Position numbers and translations under genes: made by a program
In this document: one piece after another, positions 13,961 to 21,125 of the stretch
Numbering within the stretch: the first letter of the stretch is position 1
How the letters are laid out: every line of letters starts with the position of its first letter
Notes under the pieces: generated by a model
The model's input: the letters and a program-made list of their open reading frames with translations, nothing else
Told to the model about the DNA's origin: nothing
The model's database searches: none
Source: an uncultured Campylobacter sp.
GTDB taxonomy: Bacteria; Campylobacterota; Campylobacteria; Campylobacterales; Campylobacteraceae
Assembly: GCF_938017615.1 (NCBI RefSeq)
Contig: NZ_CALIJA010000016.1
Location: 1-21,131, forward strand
DNA: 21,131 nt
Reading direction: 5' to 3'

Positions 13961-14053
13961 CCTATTCTTTTTACCGAGGCCAAATAGCCCATAAGCTCCG
14001 TCTTGATTAAATTTAAAGATCACGACGCCGATTTTTGCGCGAGCTCGGAGCGT
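13961..14053 (-). pseudogene. Decayed copy of the promoter and first codons of the 352-residue gene
   Basis: On the minus strand this segment aligns with 12521-12608, the start of the 352-residue gene. Shared features are ATTAAATTTAAA upstream of the start, the start itself (ATGGGCTATTTGG against ATGGGGCTATTTGG), a following GGTAAAAAG against GGAAAAAAAG, and the promoter-distal CGGAGCG. Between the start and CGGAGCG the spacing is identical (23 plus 35 bases) with no gap. One G is missing after the ATG, so the original frame (MGLFGLGKKNRR) is broken; the frame as it stands ends after 13 codons. The TATAAT box is lost. It is a fragment of a former paralogue or of a duplicated promoter region. 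Confidence 0.7.
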
Positions 14054-14073
14054 AAATTTTAAAAAGCCCGCCC

Positions 14074-15474
14074 TCACGTGCACTGAAAGCAGCCGCCCAA
14101 AACCTCGCATTTCTCGCAGATCTGCACATATATAACCCCCTCGCCCTGCACTAGCTCGCCGAATGGGATCTGCGCTAGATGCTTCATCGTCCCGCCGCAG
14201 CTAGGGCAGCTCAGATACGTGGCGTCCTGCACCCACTGCGGATAGCCTCCCACGGTCACGTCAAGTTCGCTAAAGCAGCCGTAAAAGGGCGATACTTCGC
14301 CGCCTAGCTTAAATTTCATACCGCTCAGCCGCGTCATATCCTGTTGCGAAAAGTAGCTTTTCTCCATCCCTTCGCCCTCGCATTGCATCTGTAGCTCGTC
14401 GTCCGCGCCGCGTTTACAAAAATATCTGACTGAGCCGACGCAGGTCGGGCAGCAGCGAAAGATCGCGTCGTGCTTTAAATTCAGAAACGCAAGCCGCGGC
14501 TCGTCGGCCTTAAGACGCAGCATATCGAGCATCTCGCAGCCGCAAAACTCGCACTTTTGCCCCGTAGGCCTGCCGATACGTACGGACTCATTCGCGTTTT
14601 GGTTTGCGCATTCGCAACGGGCGCCCTTTGCATTTTCGCTTAAATTTAAACCGCTACTAGCGTCTTTTTGCGCGTCTGATTTGAAATTCGCGCGCTCGTT
14701 CCGCAAGCTCGCGTTTGCGTCTTCGTCCATGCCCGTGCGAGCACTCTGCGCGCCCGCGTATAAATTTGAAATTTCGTCCGCGTCTTTTTGCGCATTTTGT
14801 TCGGAATTTGCGCCGCCCGCACCGCCTTTGAAATTTGAAATTTTACTCGCGCTTTCATCTCCGCGCTCGCTCGCGCAGCCGCCGTTTTTCTCTGCACTAT
14901 CTCTCACGCGCACTACCGCGAGGCATTTATCAAAAACGAGCGATTTTCGCTCGCCCCTCTGATCAAAGCTCCAGCCGCCGATTTGCGCGTAAATTTCGGT
15001 GCCTGCGTAGAGCTTTTGGCGCCACGGCTTCGGGTTTTGATACAGCTCGTAAAAAAGCTGCGTCGTCTGCTCGTCGCCCTGCCACGCAAGCGCGCACAGT
15101 AGGTCGTTTAGGGTATTTTTGGCATTGTCCTGCAGCGAGGCGAGCTTGCGGACGAGCGCGTCTCTCACGTCCTTCGGCGCGCCGAAGTAGAGCTCGGGCG
15201 GGCAGTAGATCTCCGCCGCGACAGCGGCTCGCGCAATCCTTGGATCGTGTATGTCACGCAGGCTAAAAAGCGCCCAAAAATCGTTGTAAATCTCATCCCA
15301 TTTTTCGATCTCGCCGATTCGCTCCGCGATTTTTAGGATCATCGCCTCCACTTCGTCCGCGCTTAGGTTTAAAATTTCATCCCGCCTCTGCCTTTGGCTG
15401 CATGAGTGGCAGATGCCGTCGAAATAGATCCTGTTTTCGCCGCATTTTGGGCATAGATGGGCTTTGCTTTGCAT
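14074..15474 (-). CDS. Multi-zinc-ribbon protein with a repetitive linker
   Basis: The protein has 466 residues. A zinc ribbon opens it (C8xxC11, C22xxC25). Residues 30-190 form a helical then beta domain with EIYNDFWALFSLRDIHDPRI, IYCPPELYFGAP and ALAWQGDEQTTQLFYELYQN followed by PKPWRQKLY. Residues 192-302 are a low-complexity Ala/Asn/Asp/Ser/Gly linker holding three degenerate repeats. The C-terminal part has further cysteine pairs (CEFCGC, CCPTC, CPSCGG, CEKC) and GGYPQWVQ, a motif I associate with DUF1963/YwqG-like proteins. The start ATG has an excellent AAGGAGAT. It is probably a cytoplasmic, metal-binding protein of unknown role. The linker looks like a lineage-specific insertion between otherwise ordered domains. 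Confidence 0.8.
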   Translation of the reverse strand: MQSKAHLCPKCGENRIYFDGICHSCSQRQRRDEILNLSADEVEAMILKIAERIGEIEKWDEIYNDFWALFSLRDIHDPRIARAAVAAEIYCPPELYFGAPKDVRDALVRKLASLQDNAKNTLNDLLCALAWQGDEQTTQLFYELYQNPKPWRQKLYAGTEIYAQIGGWSFDQRGERKSLVFDKCLAVVRVRDSAEKNGGCASERGDESASKISNFKGGAGGANSEQNAQKDADEISNLYAGAQSARTGMDEDANASLRNERANFKSDAQKDASSGLNLSENAKGARCECANQNANESVRIGRPTGQKCEFCGCEMLDMLRLKADEPRLAFLNLKHDAIFRCCPTCVGSVRYFCKRGADDELQMQCEGEGMEKSYFSQQDMTRLSGMKFKLGGEVSPFYGCFSELDVTVGGYPQWVQDATYLSCPSCGGTMKHLAQIPFGELVQGEGVIYVQICEKCEVLGGCFQCT

Positions 15475-15583
15475 CTTATCTCCTTAAATTTGGATTTAAA
15501 TTTCGTCAAATTTTAGCTAAATTTTACTGTTTTGTGGCGATCAAGCTCGGTTTAGAATTTATGTCGCATTGAACGAGAGGCTT

Positions 15584-15589
15584 TATAAT
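15584..15589 (+). promoter_or_regulatory. Consensus -10 box without an annotated gene
   Basis: GGCTTTATAATACGCC contains a perfect TATAAT on the plus strand in a gap flanked by minus-strand genes. No plus-strand gene follows, but a hairpin with a T run lies about 90 bases downstream. No convincing -35 box is seen, which is usual in this group. Confidence 0.45.
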
Positions 15590-15595
15590 ACGCCT

Positions 15596-15718
15596 AAAAT
15601 GCGTTATTTACAAATGGAATTCAAGCTGAAAGAGATGTGAATTTTAAATTACGATAGAAATAGGGCGGGTTTGCGAGATCAAGTGGAATTCATCTTCGAA
15701 AAGATAAATTCCACTTTT
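15596..15718 (+). ncRNA. Candidate small RNA
   Basis: Starting about seven bases after the TATAAT box, a transcript of roughly 120 bases would end at the strong hairpin 15681-15716 and its TTTT. GGAATTCA occurs in both the 5' part (15615-15622) and the hairpin's rising arm (15685-15692), so the falling arm (AAATTCCACTT) could pair with either, giving alternative folds. A 13-codon frame (MRYLQMEFKLKEM) begins at 15599 without a ribosome binding site; it could be leaderless or chance. This is inferred from signals only. Confidence 0.35.
15681..15718 (+). terminator. Strong hairpin followed by TTTT
   Basis: AAGTGGAATT (15681-15690) pairs perfectly with AATTCCACTT (15707-15716). After one mismatch, ATCTT (15692-15696) pairs with AAGAT (15701-15705) around a CGAA tetraloop, giving fifteen pairs in all. 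A run of four T ends it on the plus strand; the minus strand has no T run after it, so plus-strand termination is favoured. It could still protect or end the minus-strand lrgAB transcript. Confidence 0.65.
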
Positions 15719-15735
15719 GTGCGCTTAGGCACAAA
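15716..15735 (-). repeat. Seven-pair hairpin after the kinase-like gene
   Basis: TTTGTGC (15716-15722) pairs with GCACAAA (15729-15735) around GCTTAG. It touches the 15681-15718 hairpin and starts directly after the stop codon of the minus-strand gene ending at 15736. It may form part of the 3' end of that operon's mRNA. Confidence 0.4.
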
Positions 15736-16302
15736 TCACTTTTCAATGTGATGTTTGACCAGATACTCGATGATATTTACCGCATTATCGATGCCGCAAT
15801 ACGACGTGTCGATGCAGATATTGTAGTTTGCGGACGCGCCCCAGACTTGGTTGGTGTAGTATTGATGAAAGCTCATCCTGCCTGCGTCGCTGTTTTCCAT
15901 ATACTCGCGCGCGTCGGTATGGCCCTCTTTTTCTAATCTGGCGAGCTTAAACTCATCACTCGCGCGTAAAAATACCGTCAGCAGATCCGGATGTCCGCGC
16001 AAGAAAAACCCGGCGCAGCGCCCAAGCACTATAACGTTGCCGCCCGAGACGATCTTTTCGTAGATTGCTACGATGCGATCGCGCTTTTGCTCATTGGCTA
16101 GCTCGTTGTGCGAGATTGCCTGAAGTAGCGTATTTACGGGCATTTCGTTGTAGAACTCATACATCTGCTCGAAGCAGCCAAGCTCGTCTGCTTTGCGGAG
16201 CAGATCCGCCTTGGCTAGATAGGTGTAGCCTAAGCGCTCGGCTAGTTTGCGCGCAGTTTCGCGCCCGCCTGCGCCCGTTTGTCTAGCGATCGAGATTATC
16301 AT
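15736..16302 (-). CDS. Cytidylate-kinase-like P-loop protein
   Basis: The 188-residue protein belongs to the cytidylate-kinase-like family (the Pfam cytidylate kinase-like family, as I recall it), distinct from canonical Cmk. MIISIARQTGAGGRETARKL holds the glycine-rich nucleotide loop at about 7-15, and RLGYTYLAKADLLRKA follows it. VIVLGRCAGFFLRGHPDLL, then VFLRASDEFKLARL, resemble the CMP-kinase core. YNICIDTSYCGIDNAVNII is the characteristic C-terminal strand and helix. The substrate is unknown; many family members have not been shown to phosphorylate CMP. AAGGAGAAAAT in front of the ATG supports the start. It sits nine bases after lrgB, so it is the third gene of an lrgAB operon. Confidence 0.87.
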   Translation of the reverse strand: MIISIARQTGAGGRETARKLAERLGYTYLAKADLLRKADELGCFEQMYEFYNEMPVNTLLQAISHNELANEQKRDRIVAIYEKIVSGGNVIVLGRCAGFFLRGHPDLLTVFLRASDEFKLARLEKEGHTDAREYMENSDAGRMSFHQYYTNQVWGASANYNICIDTSYCGIDNAVNIIEYLVKHHIEK

Positions 16303-16311
16303 ATTTTCTCC

Positions 16312-17004
16312 TTAGATGAAATGTGCAAAAATACCGGCACCGATGACGGTAAGAAGTCCCGTAACTGCCATCGCTAAAGACGCCATTGCGCCCTCTACGT
16401 CACCGATCTCAAGAGCGCGCGCCGTTCCCATCGCATGGCTCGCGCAGCCTAGGGCGATACCTTTTGCCATCGCCTTTTTTATGCCAAAAATTTTAAGTAG
16501 CGCCTCGCCAAATACACTACCGATGATGCCCGTAGCGATGATGCAGGCCACCGTTAGTGTCACGATGCCGCCTAAGCTTTCGCTGATACCCATACCGATC
16601 GGCGCTGTGACGGATTTCGGTAGTAGCGTGACATACATTGTATGATTTAGCCCAAATATCACCGACATCGCGTAGATGCTACCTAGTCCTGCGATCATAC
16701 CCGAAATCAGTCCTGCAAAAATAGCTAAAAAATTACTTCGCAAAAGCGCCAGCTGCTCATATAGCGGCACGGCTAGACAGACGGTAATCGGCGTTAAGAA
16801 AAAGCTAATGTGCGAGGCGCTCGCGTTAAATTTTTCGTATGGAATTTTAAAGAGTAAAAGCACGCAGACGGTAAGCACGATACCGATTAGAAGCGGGTTG
16901 AAAATCGTTAGCTTAAAGCGCTTTTTTAGATAAAGTCCCAGCTCAAACGAGCCTAGGCACAAAAATACGCCGAAAAAAGCGGAGTTCATTAAAATTTCTC
17001 TCAT
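16312..17004 (-). CDS. lrgB: LrgB family membrane protein
   Basis: LrgB proteins are polytopic membrane partners of LrgA. In Staphylococcus they are linked to murein hydrolase and lysis control, and in Bacillus and streptococci the pair behaves as a pyruvate transporter; the plant homologue moves glycolate. The 230 residues are almost entirely hydrophobic, with the conserved LLPKSVTAPIGMGISESLGG at about 126-145 and IALGCASHAMGTARALE at about 182-198. The ATG used overlaps the lrgA stop (ATGA). A second ATG five codons later has the better-spaced GAGAGAAA in front of it, so the true N-terminus could be five residues shorter. Confidence 0.93.
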   Translation of the reverse strand: MREILMNSAFFGVFLCLGSFELGLYLKKRFKLTIFNPLLIGIVLTVCVLLLFKIPYEKFNASASHISFFLTPITVCLAVPLYEQLALLRSNFLAIFAGLISGMIAGLGSIYAMSVIFGLNHTMYVTLLPKSVTAPIGMGISESLGGIVTLTVACIIATGIIGSVFGEALLKIFGIKKAMAKGIALGCASHAMGTARALEIGDVEGAMASLAMAVTGLLTVIGAGIFAHFI

Positions 17005-17459
17005 TTTTTGTCGTCTCCGGATAAAATTTCGCGCTCCAGCTTCGCATCCACGCCCTTTGTATTCACGCCGTCTTGTTCGTGCGCGGCTTCGTAAAGCCTG
17101 CGCTTAACGCGGGCGAGGGCAATTTTATAAAAAATTTGCGTTACCGCGCCACTTGCACCGATGACTACTACCGTAGAGACCGCCGTAATCGCGATGATTG
17201 CGAAAAGATGCTGGCGTAGCGCGTCGCCTGCGATGATGATCGCAGCGCCCGCCGGGATGAAGATCACAGGCATAATCTGCATAAAAAATGACACGGTTTC
17301 TCTGATCTGCGATACTTTTATGAGTTTAAAGATCAGGGCTAAAAGCATAATGACTAGCCCATAGATGCTAGCGGGGATCGGCACAGGCACGAGCGCCGCC
17401 AAAATCTCCGCAACAAAAGATATTCCTAAAATCACACTAAATTGGATTAAGTAGTTCAA
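17001..17459 (-). CDS. lrgA: LrgA/CidA family membrane protein
   Basis: This holin-like membrane protein is the partner of LrgB. The 152-residue protein has four hydrophobic segments and the family pattern ALVPVPIPASIYGLVIMLLA early and FIPAGAAIIIAGDALR in the middle, followed by a charged tail of about 40 residues. The tail (VKRRLYEAAHEQDGVNTKGV and on) is longer than in typical LrgA and is likely cytoplasmic. The start is TTG at 17459, supported by GAGGTAAAC directly upstream and by the family length. It is the first gene of the lrgA-lrgB-kinase-like operon. Confidence 0.92.
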   Translation of the reverse strand: MNYLIQFSVILGISFVAEILAALVPVPIPASIYGLVIMLLALIFKLIKVSQIRETVSFFMQIMPVIFIPAGAAIIIAGDALRQHLFAIIAITAVSTVVVIGASGAVTQIFYKIALARVKRRLYEAAHEQDGVNTKGVDAKLEREILSGDDKK

Positions 17460-17484
17460 AGTTTACCTCGGATTAAAATTTAGG

Positions 17485-17625
17485 GCTAAATTTAGCACTT
17501 TGCAGTTAAAATAGATATTAATCTTGCTAGGTTTGGGCGAAATTTTGCGGCAAAATTTACTTAAGCAAGCTCTGTAGCTAGGCTGTAGGTAGAATTTTGC
17601 GATTTATCATAGCGCTAAATTTAGC
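17485..17625. repeat. Two copies of the palindrome GCTAAATTTAGC upstream of lrgA
   Basis: The perfect 12-base palindrome GCTAAATTTAGC is at 17485-17496, 26 bases before the lrgA start, and again at 17614-17625. A third copy lies within folP at 9608-9619, and many near matches occur, so this may be genome-wide composition rather than a local operator. Confidence 0.35.
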
Positions 17626-17658
17626 CTTGCGGCACGGGTAAAATTCGGCTACGACTAC

Positions 17659-17910
17659 TCAATCAAGCGTCTCGCCTAGCTCGATTTTGACGTCTAGAAC
17701 CTTGCAGACTAGATCAAAAATTTCAATATCGACGTTGGGCGCGTATTCGTCCAAGACGGTGTAAACTTCGGCGCGCATATCCTCGTCGTGGCCCGGATGC
17801 GAGCGCGAATACAGCTCGTCCGTGCGGCGCACGAGCGCGAGATTGTCGATATCTCGCTCGCGCATCGCCTGCTTGAGCCGCTTTGAAATTTGCCATTTGA
17901 AACTTTGCAT
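17659..17910 (-). CDS. Small hypothetical protein (83 residues)
   Basis: This is a soluble, highly charged, mostly helical protein of unknown function. I choose the ATG at 17910 (MQSFKWQISKRLKQ) because AAAGGA stands just before it; the frame is open eight codons further to a TTG without a ribosome binding site. The N-terminal part (ISKRLKQAMRERDIDNLALV) and the C-terminal part (FDLVCKVLDVKIEL) faintly resemble the first and last helices of a Cro/C1-type helix-turn-helix, with a His/Asp-rich middle (SHPGHDEDMRAEVY). That reading is a guess. It is a monocistronic unit between lrgA and the iron-uptake genes. Confidence 0.7.
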   Translation of the reverse strand: MQSFKWQISKRLKQAMRERDIDNLALVRRTDELYSRSHPGHDEDMRAEVYTVLDEYAPNVDIEIFDLVCKVLDVKIELGETLD

Positions 17911-17975
17911 TTTCCATCCTTTAAATTTGCGCAATACTAGCCAAAAGGGCTTTAAAATTTAATTTCTTAAATCCG

Positions 17976-18071
17976 GTGACGCGTTTCGGCGCGATCAGCA
18001 AGCCTGCGCCGCTCGGTCTTACGCTTGCAAATATAAACGAGCCGGGTTTAGATCAAGGTTTTACCGGCTAA
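17976..18071 (+). other. Possible tiny ORF or C-terminal gene remnant
   Basis: A plus-strand frame open from about 17918 to the TAA at 18069-18071 reads, in its second half, GAISKPAPLGLTLANINEPG followed by LDQGFTG, which looks protein-like. The only usable start is GTG at 17976 (31 residues) without a ribosome binding site, so it may be the remnant of a larger gene. On the other strand GCCGG and CCGGC near 18045-18067 could form a weak terminator for the esterase gene ending at 18080. Confidence 0.25.
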
Positions 18072-18079
18072 ATAGAAGA

Positions 18080-18976
18080 TTATCTTTGCGTAAATAGCGC
18101 TAAATCTTGCAAAGCCAATGGGATTACTTCGCCGTGCGAAGCGCCTTCGTAGAGCCTAAACTCGCAAGAAAGCCCCTTTGTTTTTAAAATTTCAGCTAGA
18201 TCGGCCGCTTTTAAAATTCCCGCTTTATCGGTTTTTCCTTTACGCATTTCACGCGAGCCAGCAACGAGCATTATGAATTTCGCTTTTAAATTTGATCTAA
18301 GCTTTCCCTCTTCTAGGGCATCTCTGATCAGCTGTGATTCGCCCCACCACAACGAAGGTGAGGCGATAAAAAACTCGTCGAAAATCCCATCGTCGCGCAG
18401 CAAAGCATAAATCCCGAATAGCCCGCCAAAAGAATGTCCGAAGTAAATTTTATCGCTTTTTGCCGTAGAGTATTTTTTCTCCACGAGCGGAAATAGTTCA
18501 TCTTTTACGAAATCGTAAAATTCTCCCGCGCCGCCGCCGTTTGCATATTCTTCGCCGCTCGCCGCGGGCGTTAAATCTCTCGTGCGACGCTTAATATCAT
18601 ACGCTAGCGGGCTGTCGTATCCGATGCCTACTATAAGGACGGTTTTGCTTAATTTTGGCACCGCTTTTGCGTTTTGCTTTGCGCCATTTGCATAAATTTT
18701 CGCATAAGAGTTTAAAAACATAGCAACTTGCGCGTTCGCATCAACCATAAAAACTACCCTATCGTAGCGAGCGACATTTTTTTGGCGAGCTATAAAAATT
18801 TTATATTTTTCGCCGCTCTTGCTTTTTAGAATAAAATCACTCACGTTAAACATTTCGCGTGCAGCCTCGCTTATCTGCTCAATCTTTTGTGGCGGTTTTG
18901 CCCCCAGATCGCAAGCGAATAAGCACGCTAAAAAGAGCGCGTTAAATACCGCAAGAAAGCTCTTTAGGCTTACCAT
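18080..18976 (-). CDS. Exported IroE/Fes-like esterase, probably for ferric siderophores
   Basis: This is a 298-residue alpha/beta hydrolase of the esterase D/IroE group, which cleaves trilactone siderophores such as enterobactin. A signal sequence covers residues 1-26; LFAC at 19-22 resembles a lipoprotein box, with LGA/K as an alternative cleavage site. GHSFGG at 180-185 is the nucleophile elbow (Ser182). His281 in GASHGEV is the likely catalytic His. AYDIKRRTRDLTPA at 125-138 is the RtrDlTP block typical of this group. Its ATG overlaps the receptor stop by seven bases (ATGGTAA), so the two are translationally coupled. Export suggests action in the periplasm, as for IroE. Substrate is inferred from family and neighbour. 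Confidence 0.86.
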   Translation of the reverse strand: MVSLKSFLAVFNALFLACLFACDLGAKPPQKIEQISEAAREMFNVSDFILKSKSGEKYKIFIARQKNVARYDRVVFMVDANAQVAMFLNSYAKIYANGAKQNAKAVPKLSKTVLIVGIGYDSPLAYDIKRRTRDLTPAASGEEYANGGGAGEFYDFVKDELFPLVEKKYSTAKSDKIYFGHSFGGLFGIYALLRDDGIFDEFFIASPSLWWGESQLIRDALEEGKLRSNLKAKFIMLVAGSREMRKGKTDKAGILKAADLAEILKTKGLSCEFRLYEGASHGEVIPLALQDLALFTQR

Positions 18977-21093
18977 TTAGCGTTTACCTTAAACCAAAAC
19001 CTCCTGCCTTCCTCGGGGTACCAATAGTAATTGCCGTCGTCTGCGAGACCCTCGTCGTATCGGACGTTATCAAAGATATTGTAAGCGGTTAAATTTAGGC
19101 TCAGATTATCGTTTAAATCGTATTGTGCGCCCAAATCCGTAGTAAAAAGCTTTTTGTCGTTTTTGCTAACCCTATTGCCCGGACCGAATTGCACGCTTGT
19201 AAGCTCGCTTTCGTAATTAAGACCGATAAAGGTAGAAAGCGGAGCGATAGGCCTATAGCTAAGCGTCGCATGTGCGGCATGCTTCGGAGTAGCGGTCAGG
19301 GATTTGCCATCCAGCCTACTAAGATTGGTTTGGCTAAATTTAACGGCGCCGTTTGGCGTATAGATCGTAGGATCCCCAGTTTCGATCTCGGAGTGGCTAT
19401 AGGTGTAGTTCGCCTTGAAATTTAACCTCTTAGTAATATCGTAATCGCCGCTCAACTCAACGCCGTAAACCTCGGCTCCTTCTATATTAAAATACGTTCC
19501 CCAACCCGGGCAATTAACGCTCGGCGCGCCGGCGCAGCCTCCGTAAGCGGGAATCCTATTGATATTGCTGCCATCGGTATCTAAAATTTTATCTTTGAAG
19601 TCGTTTTTAAATAGCGTGATATTGCCGCGCAGATCGTCTGCATTGTCGTAATAAAGCCCGATCTCGTAGGTCGTGCTTTTCTCGGGCTTTAAATCCTTGT
19701 TACCGAAATCTATAATCCTCCAGCCGCCCTGAATCGTGCCTACTTCAGGCGAAATTTGATTGACGTCGGGAGTTTTATAGCCGGTTGCGACGCCGCCTTT
19801 GATCGTCCAAGTATCGCCTATATTAAACGTCGCGTAGGCTCTAGGAGAAAAGTGGTTGCCGAAGTATTCGTTATGCGTGAGCCTGCCGCCGAGCGTTAAA
19901 AATAGCGTATTTTCGAAAATTTCGATCTCATCCTCTAAAAATCCCGCATGCTCGTTCATAGAAAATCGTTGCGGAGAGCGTAAATTTTGCCTACTCGCGT
20001 TTGAAACGATGAAAGTCGTTTGCACATCCTGTTTGCTAAAATCGTAGCCGAAGGTAAGCGTATTTATACCGAGATAAGTCGTAAATTTGGAATTAAAATT
20101 TCTATTTTTTACGATTGCGGGAGAAAGGCTATCAAAAATGCTCGTACGGCGAGTCTTATCCCAAAGATAACTTATATCAGCACTTAAGCTTTCAAACTCG
20201 CCCAAATATCCGACGCCGTGATTTTCTCTTTTATATTTATAGTGATTTAATCCGCGCGCGTTGGGATAAACGGCGGTTTTACCAAGAGTCCTTGAATAAT
20301 CGTGATTTTGCCTTCCGGTTTGAACGTAAAATTTATTATTTTCATCCGGCGTTAGCCAAAGCTTGGCGTTAGAATCCGATTTATCACTCTTCTGATAGCC
20401 TCCCTTATAGCCATCCTCGTCGCGCAGCTTTTTATATCCCCACAGCTGAAGTGCCGCATACTGCCCGAAGGGAATATTGACGTAGGCTTCGCCCATCTTG
20501 CCGTTTCCGATACCCTCGTGATCTTGGATAGTTGTAGATATAGCAGCACTTCCGCTAAATTTAGAAAAATTCTTTTTCGTAATGATATTTATCACGCCGC
20601 CTACTGCATCGCTCCCGTAAAGCGAGCTCATCGGTCCTCTAATCACCTCGATACGCTCTATCGCTCCTGCGGGCGGGATAAAATTCGAGTTCATATCGCC
20701 CGCTCCGCCTTTTGGGTTCGCCGCCGCGGAACTTACGCGTTTGCCGTCGATAAGCACAAGGGTTTGAGAGCTTTCCATTCCTCTGATAGATATCCCGCTT
20801 GCCGGGCCGTCGTCGCCTGCGATAACGCTGACGCCAGGCATTTTATTCGCAATATCGTGTAGCGAAGTGAATCTGCCGCTTGATATCTCTTTATTATCCA
20901 AGGTGGAGATGGAGGCCGGCGCCTGCCTGATATCTTGGCGAAAGCCGCTCGCGCTTACTACGATTTCGCCAAGATTCGTGCTATTTGCGTCACTGCTTAG
21001 GCGCGAGCCTTCCATGCCGCATAAAATCGAAACGCTCGCGCATATAGATAATGCGATAAATTTCGCCTTTTTAAAATACATATCTTTTTGCAT
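18970..21093 (-). CDS. TonB-dependent outer-membrane receptor, catecholate siderophore type (CirA/FepA-like)
   Basis: The 707-residue protein has a signal peptide at about 1-26 and a TonB box EIVVSAS at 43-49. The plug domain (about 50-175) shows GISIRGMESSQTLVLIDGKR and RIEVIRGPMSSLYGSDAVGG with VINIITKK, a pattern shared with CirA and FepA. A 22-strand barrel follows, with GYKTPDV, KPEKSTTYEIGLYYDN and NLTAYNIFDNVRYDEG near the end. A Cys pair in a loop at about 519-529 could form a disulfide. The last residue is Trp (FWFKVNAKW) rather than the more common Phe. AGAGGAAC before the ATG supports the start. With the coupled esterase it forms a siderophore uptake unit; Fur control is likely for the class, but the upstream DNA is cut off. 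Confidence 0.93.
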   Translation of the reverse strand: MQKDMYFKKAKFIALSICASVSILCGMEGSRLSSDANSTNLGEIVVSASGFRQDIRQAPASISTLDNKEISSGRFTSLHDIANKMPGVSVIAGDDGPASGISIRGMESSQTLVLIDGKRVSSAAANPKGGAGDMNSNFIPPAGAIERIEVIRGPMSSLYGSDAVGGVINIITKKNFSKFSGSAAISTTIQDHEGIGNGKMGEAYVNIPFGQYAALQLWGYKKLRDEDGYKGGYQKSDKSDSNAKLWLTPDENNKFYVQTGRQNHDYSRTLGKTAVYPNARGLNHYKYKRENHGVGYLGEFESLSADISYLWDKTRRTSIFDSLSPAIVKNRNFNSKFTTYLGINTLTFGYDFSKQDVQTTFIVSNASRQNLRSPQRFSMNEHAGFLEDEIEIFENTLFLTLGGRLTHNEYFGNHFSPRAYATFNIGDTWTIKGGVATGYKTPDVNQISPEVGTIQGGWRIIDFGNKDLKPEKSTTYEIGLYYDNADDLRGNITLFKNDFKDKILDTDGSNINRIPAYGGCAGAPSVNCPGWGTYFNIEGAEVYGVELSGDYDITKRLNFKANYTYSHSEIETGDPTIYTPNGAVKFSQTNLSRLDGKSLTATPKHAAHATLSYRPIAPLSTFIGLNYESELTSVQFGPGNRVSKNDKKLFTTDLGAQYDLNDNLSLNLTAYNIFDNVRYDEGLADDGNYYWYPEEGRRFWFKVNAKW

Positions 21094-21125
21094 TTTTGTT
21101 CCTCTATTTTAAAATTTAATCGCGG

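Noticed and set aside
14835..15266. Plus-strand frame of 143 codons opposite the zinc-ribbon gene
   Set aside because: Arg/Ser/Ala-rich shadow of a gene with clear cysteine motifs and a strong ribosome binding site.
17911..17934. TTG start adding eight residues to the 83-residue protein
   Set aside because: No Shine-Dalgarno sequence before the TTG, whereas AAAGGA precedes the ATG at 17910.
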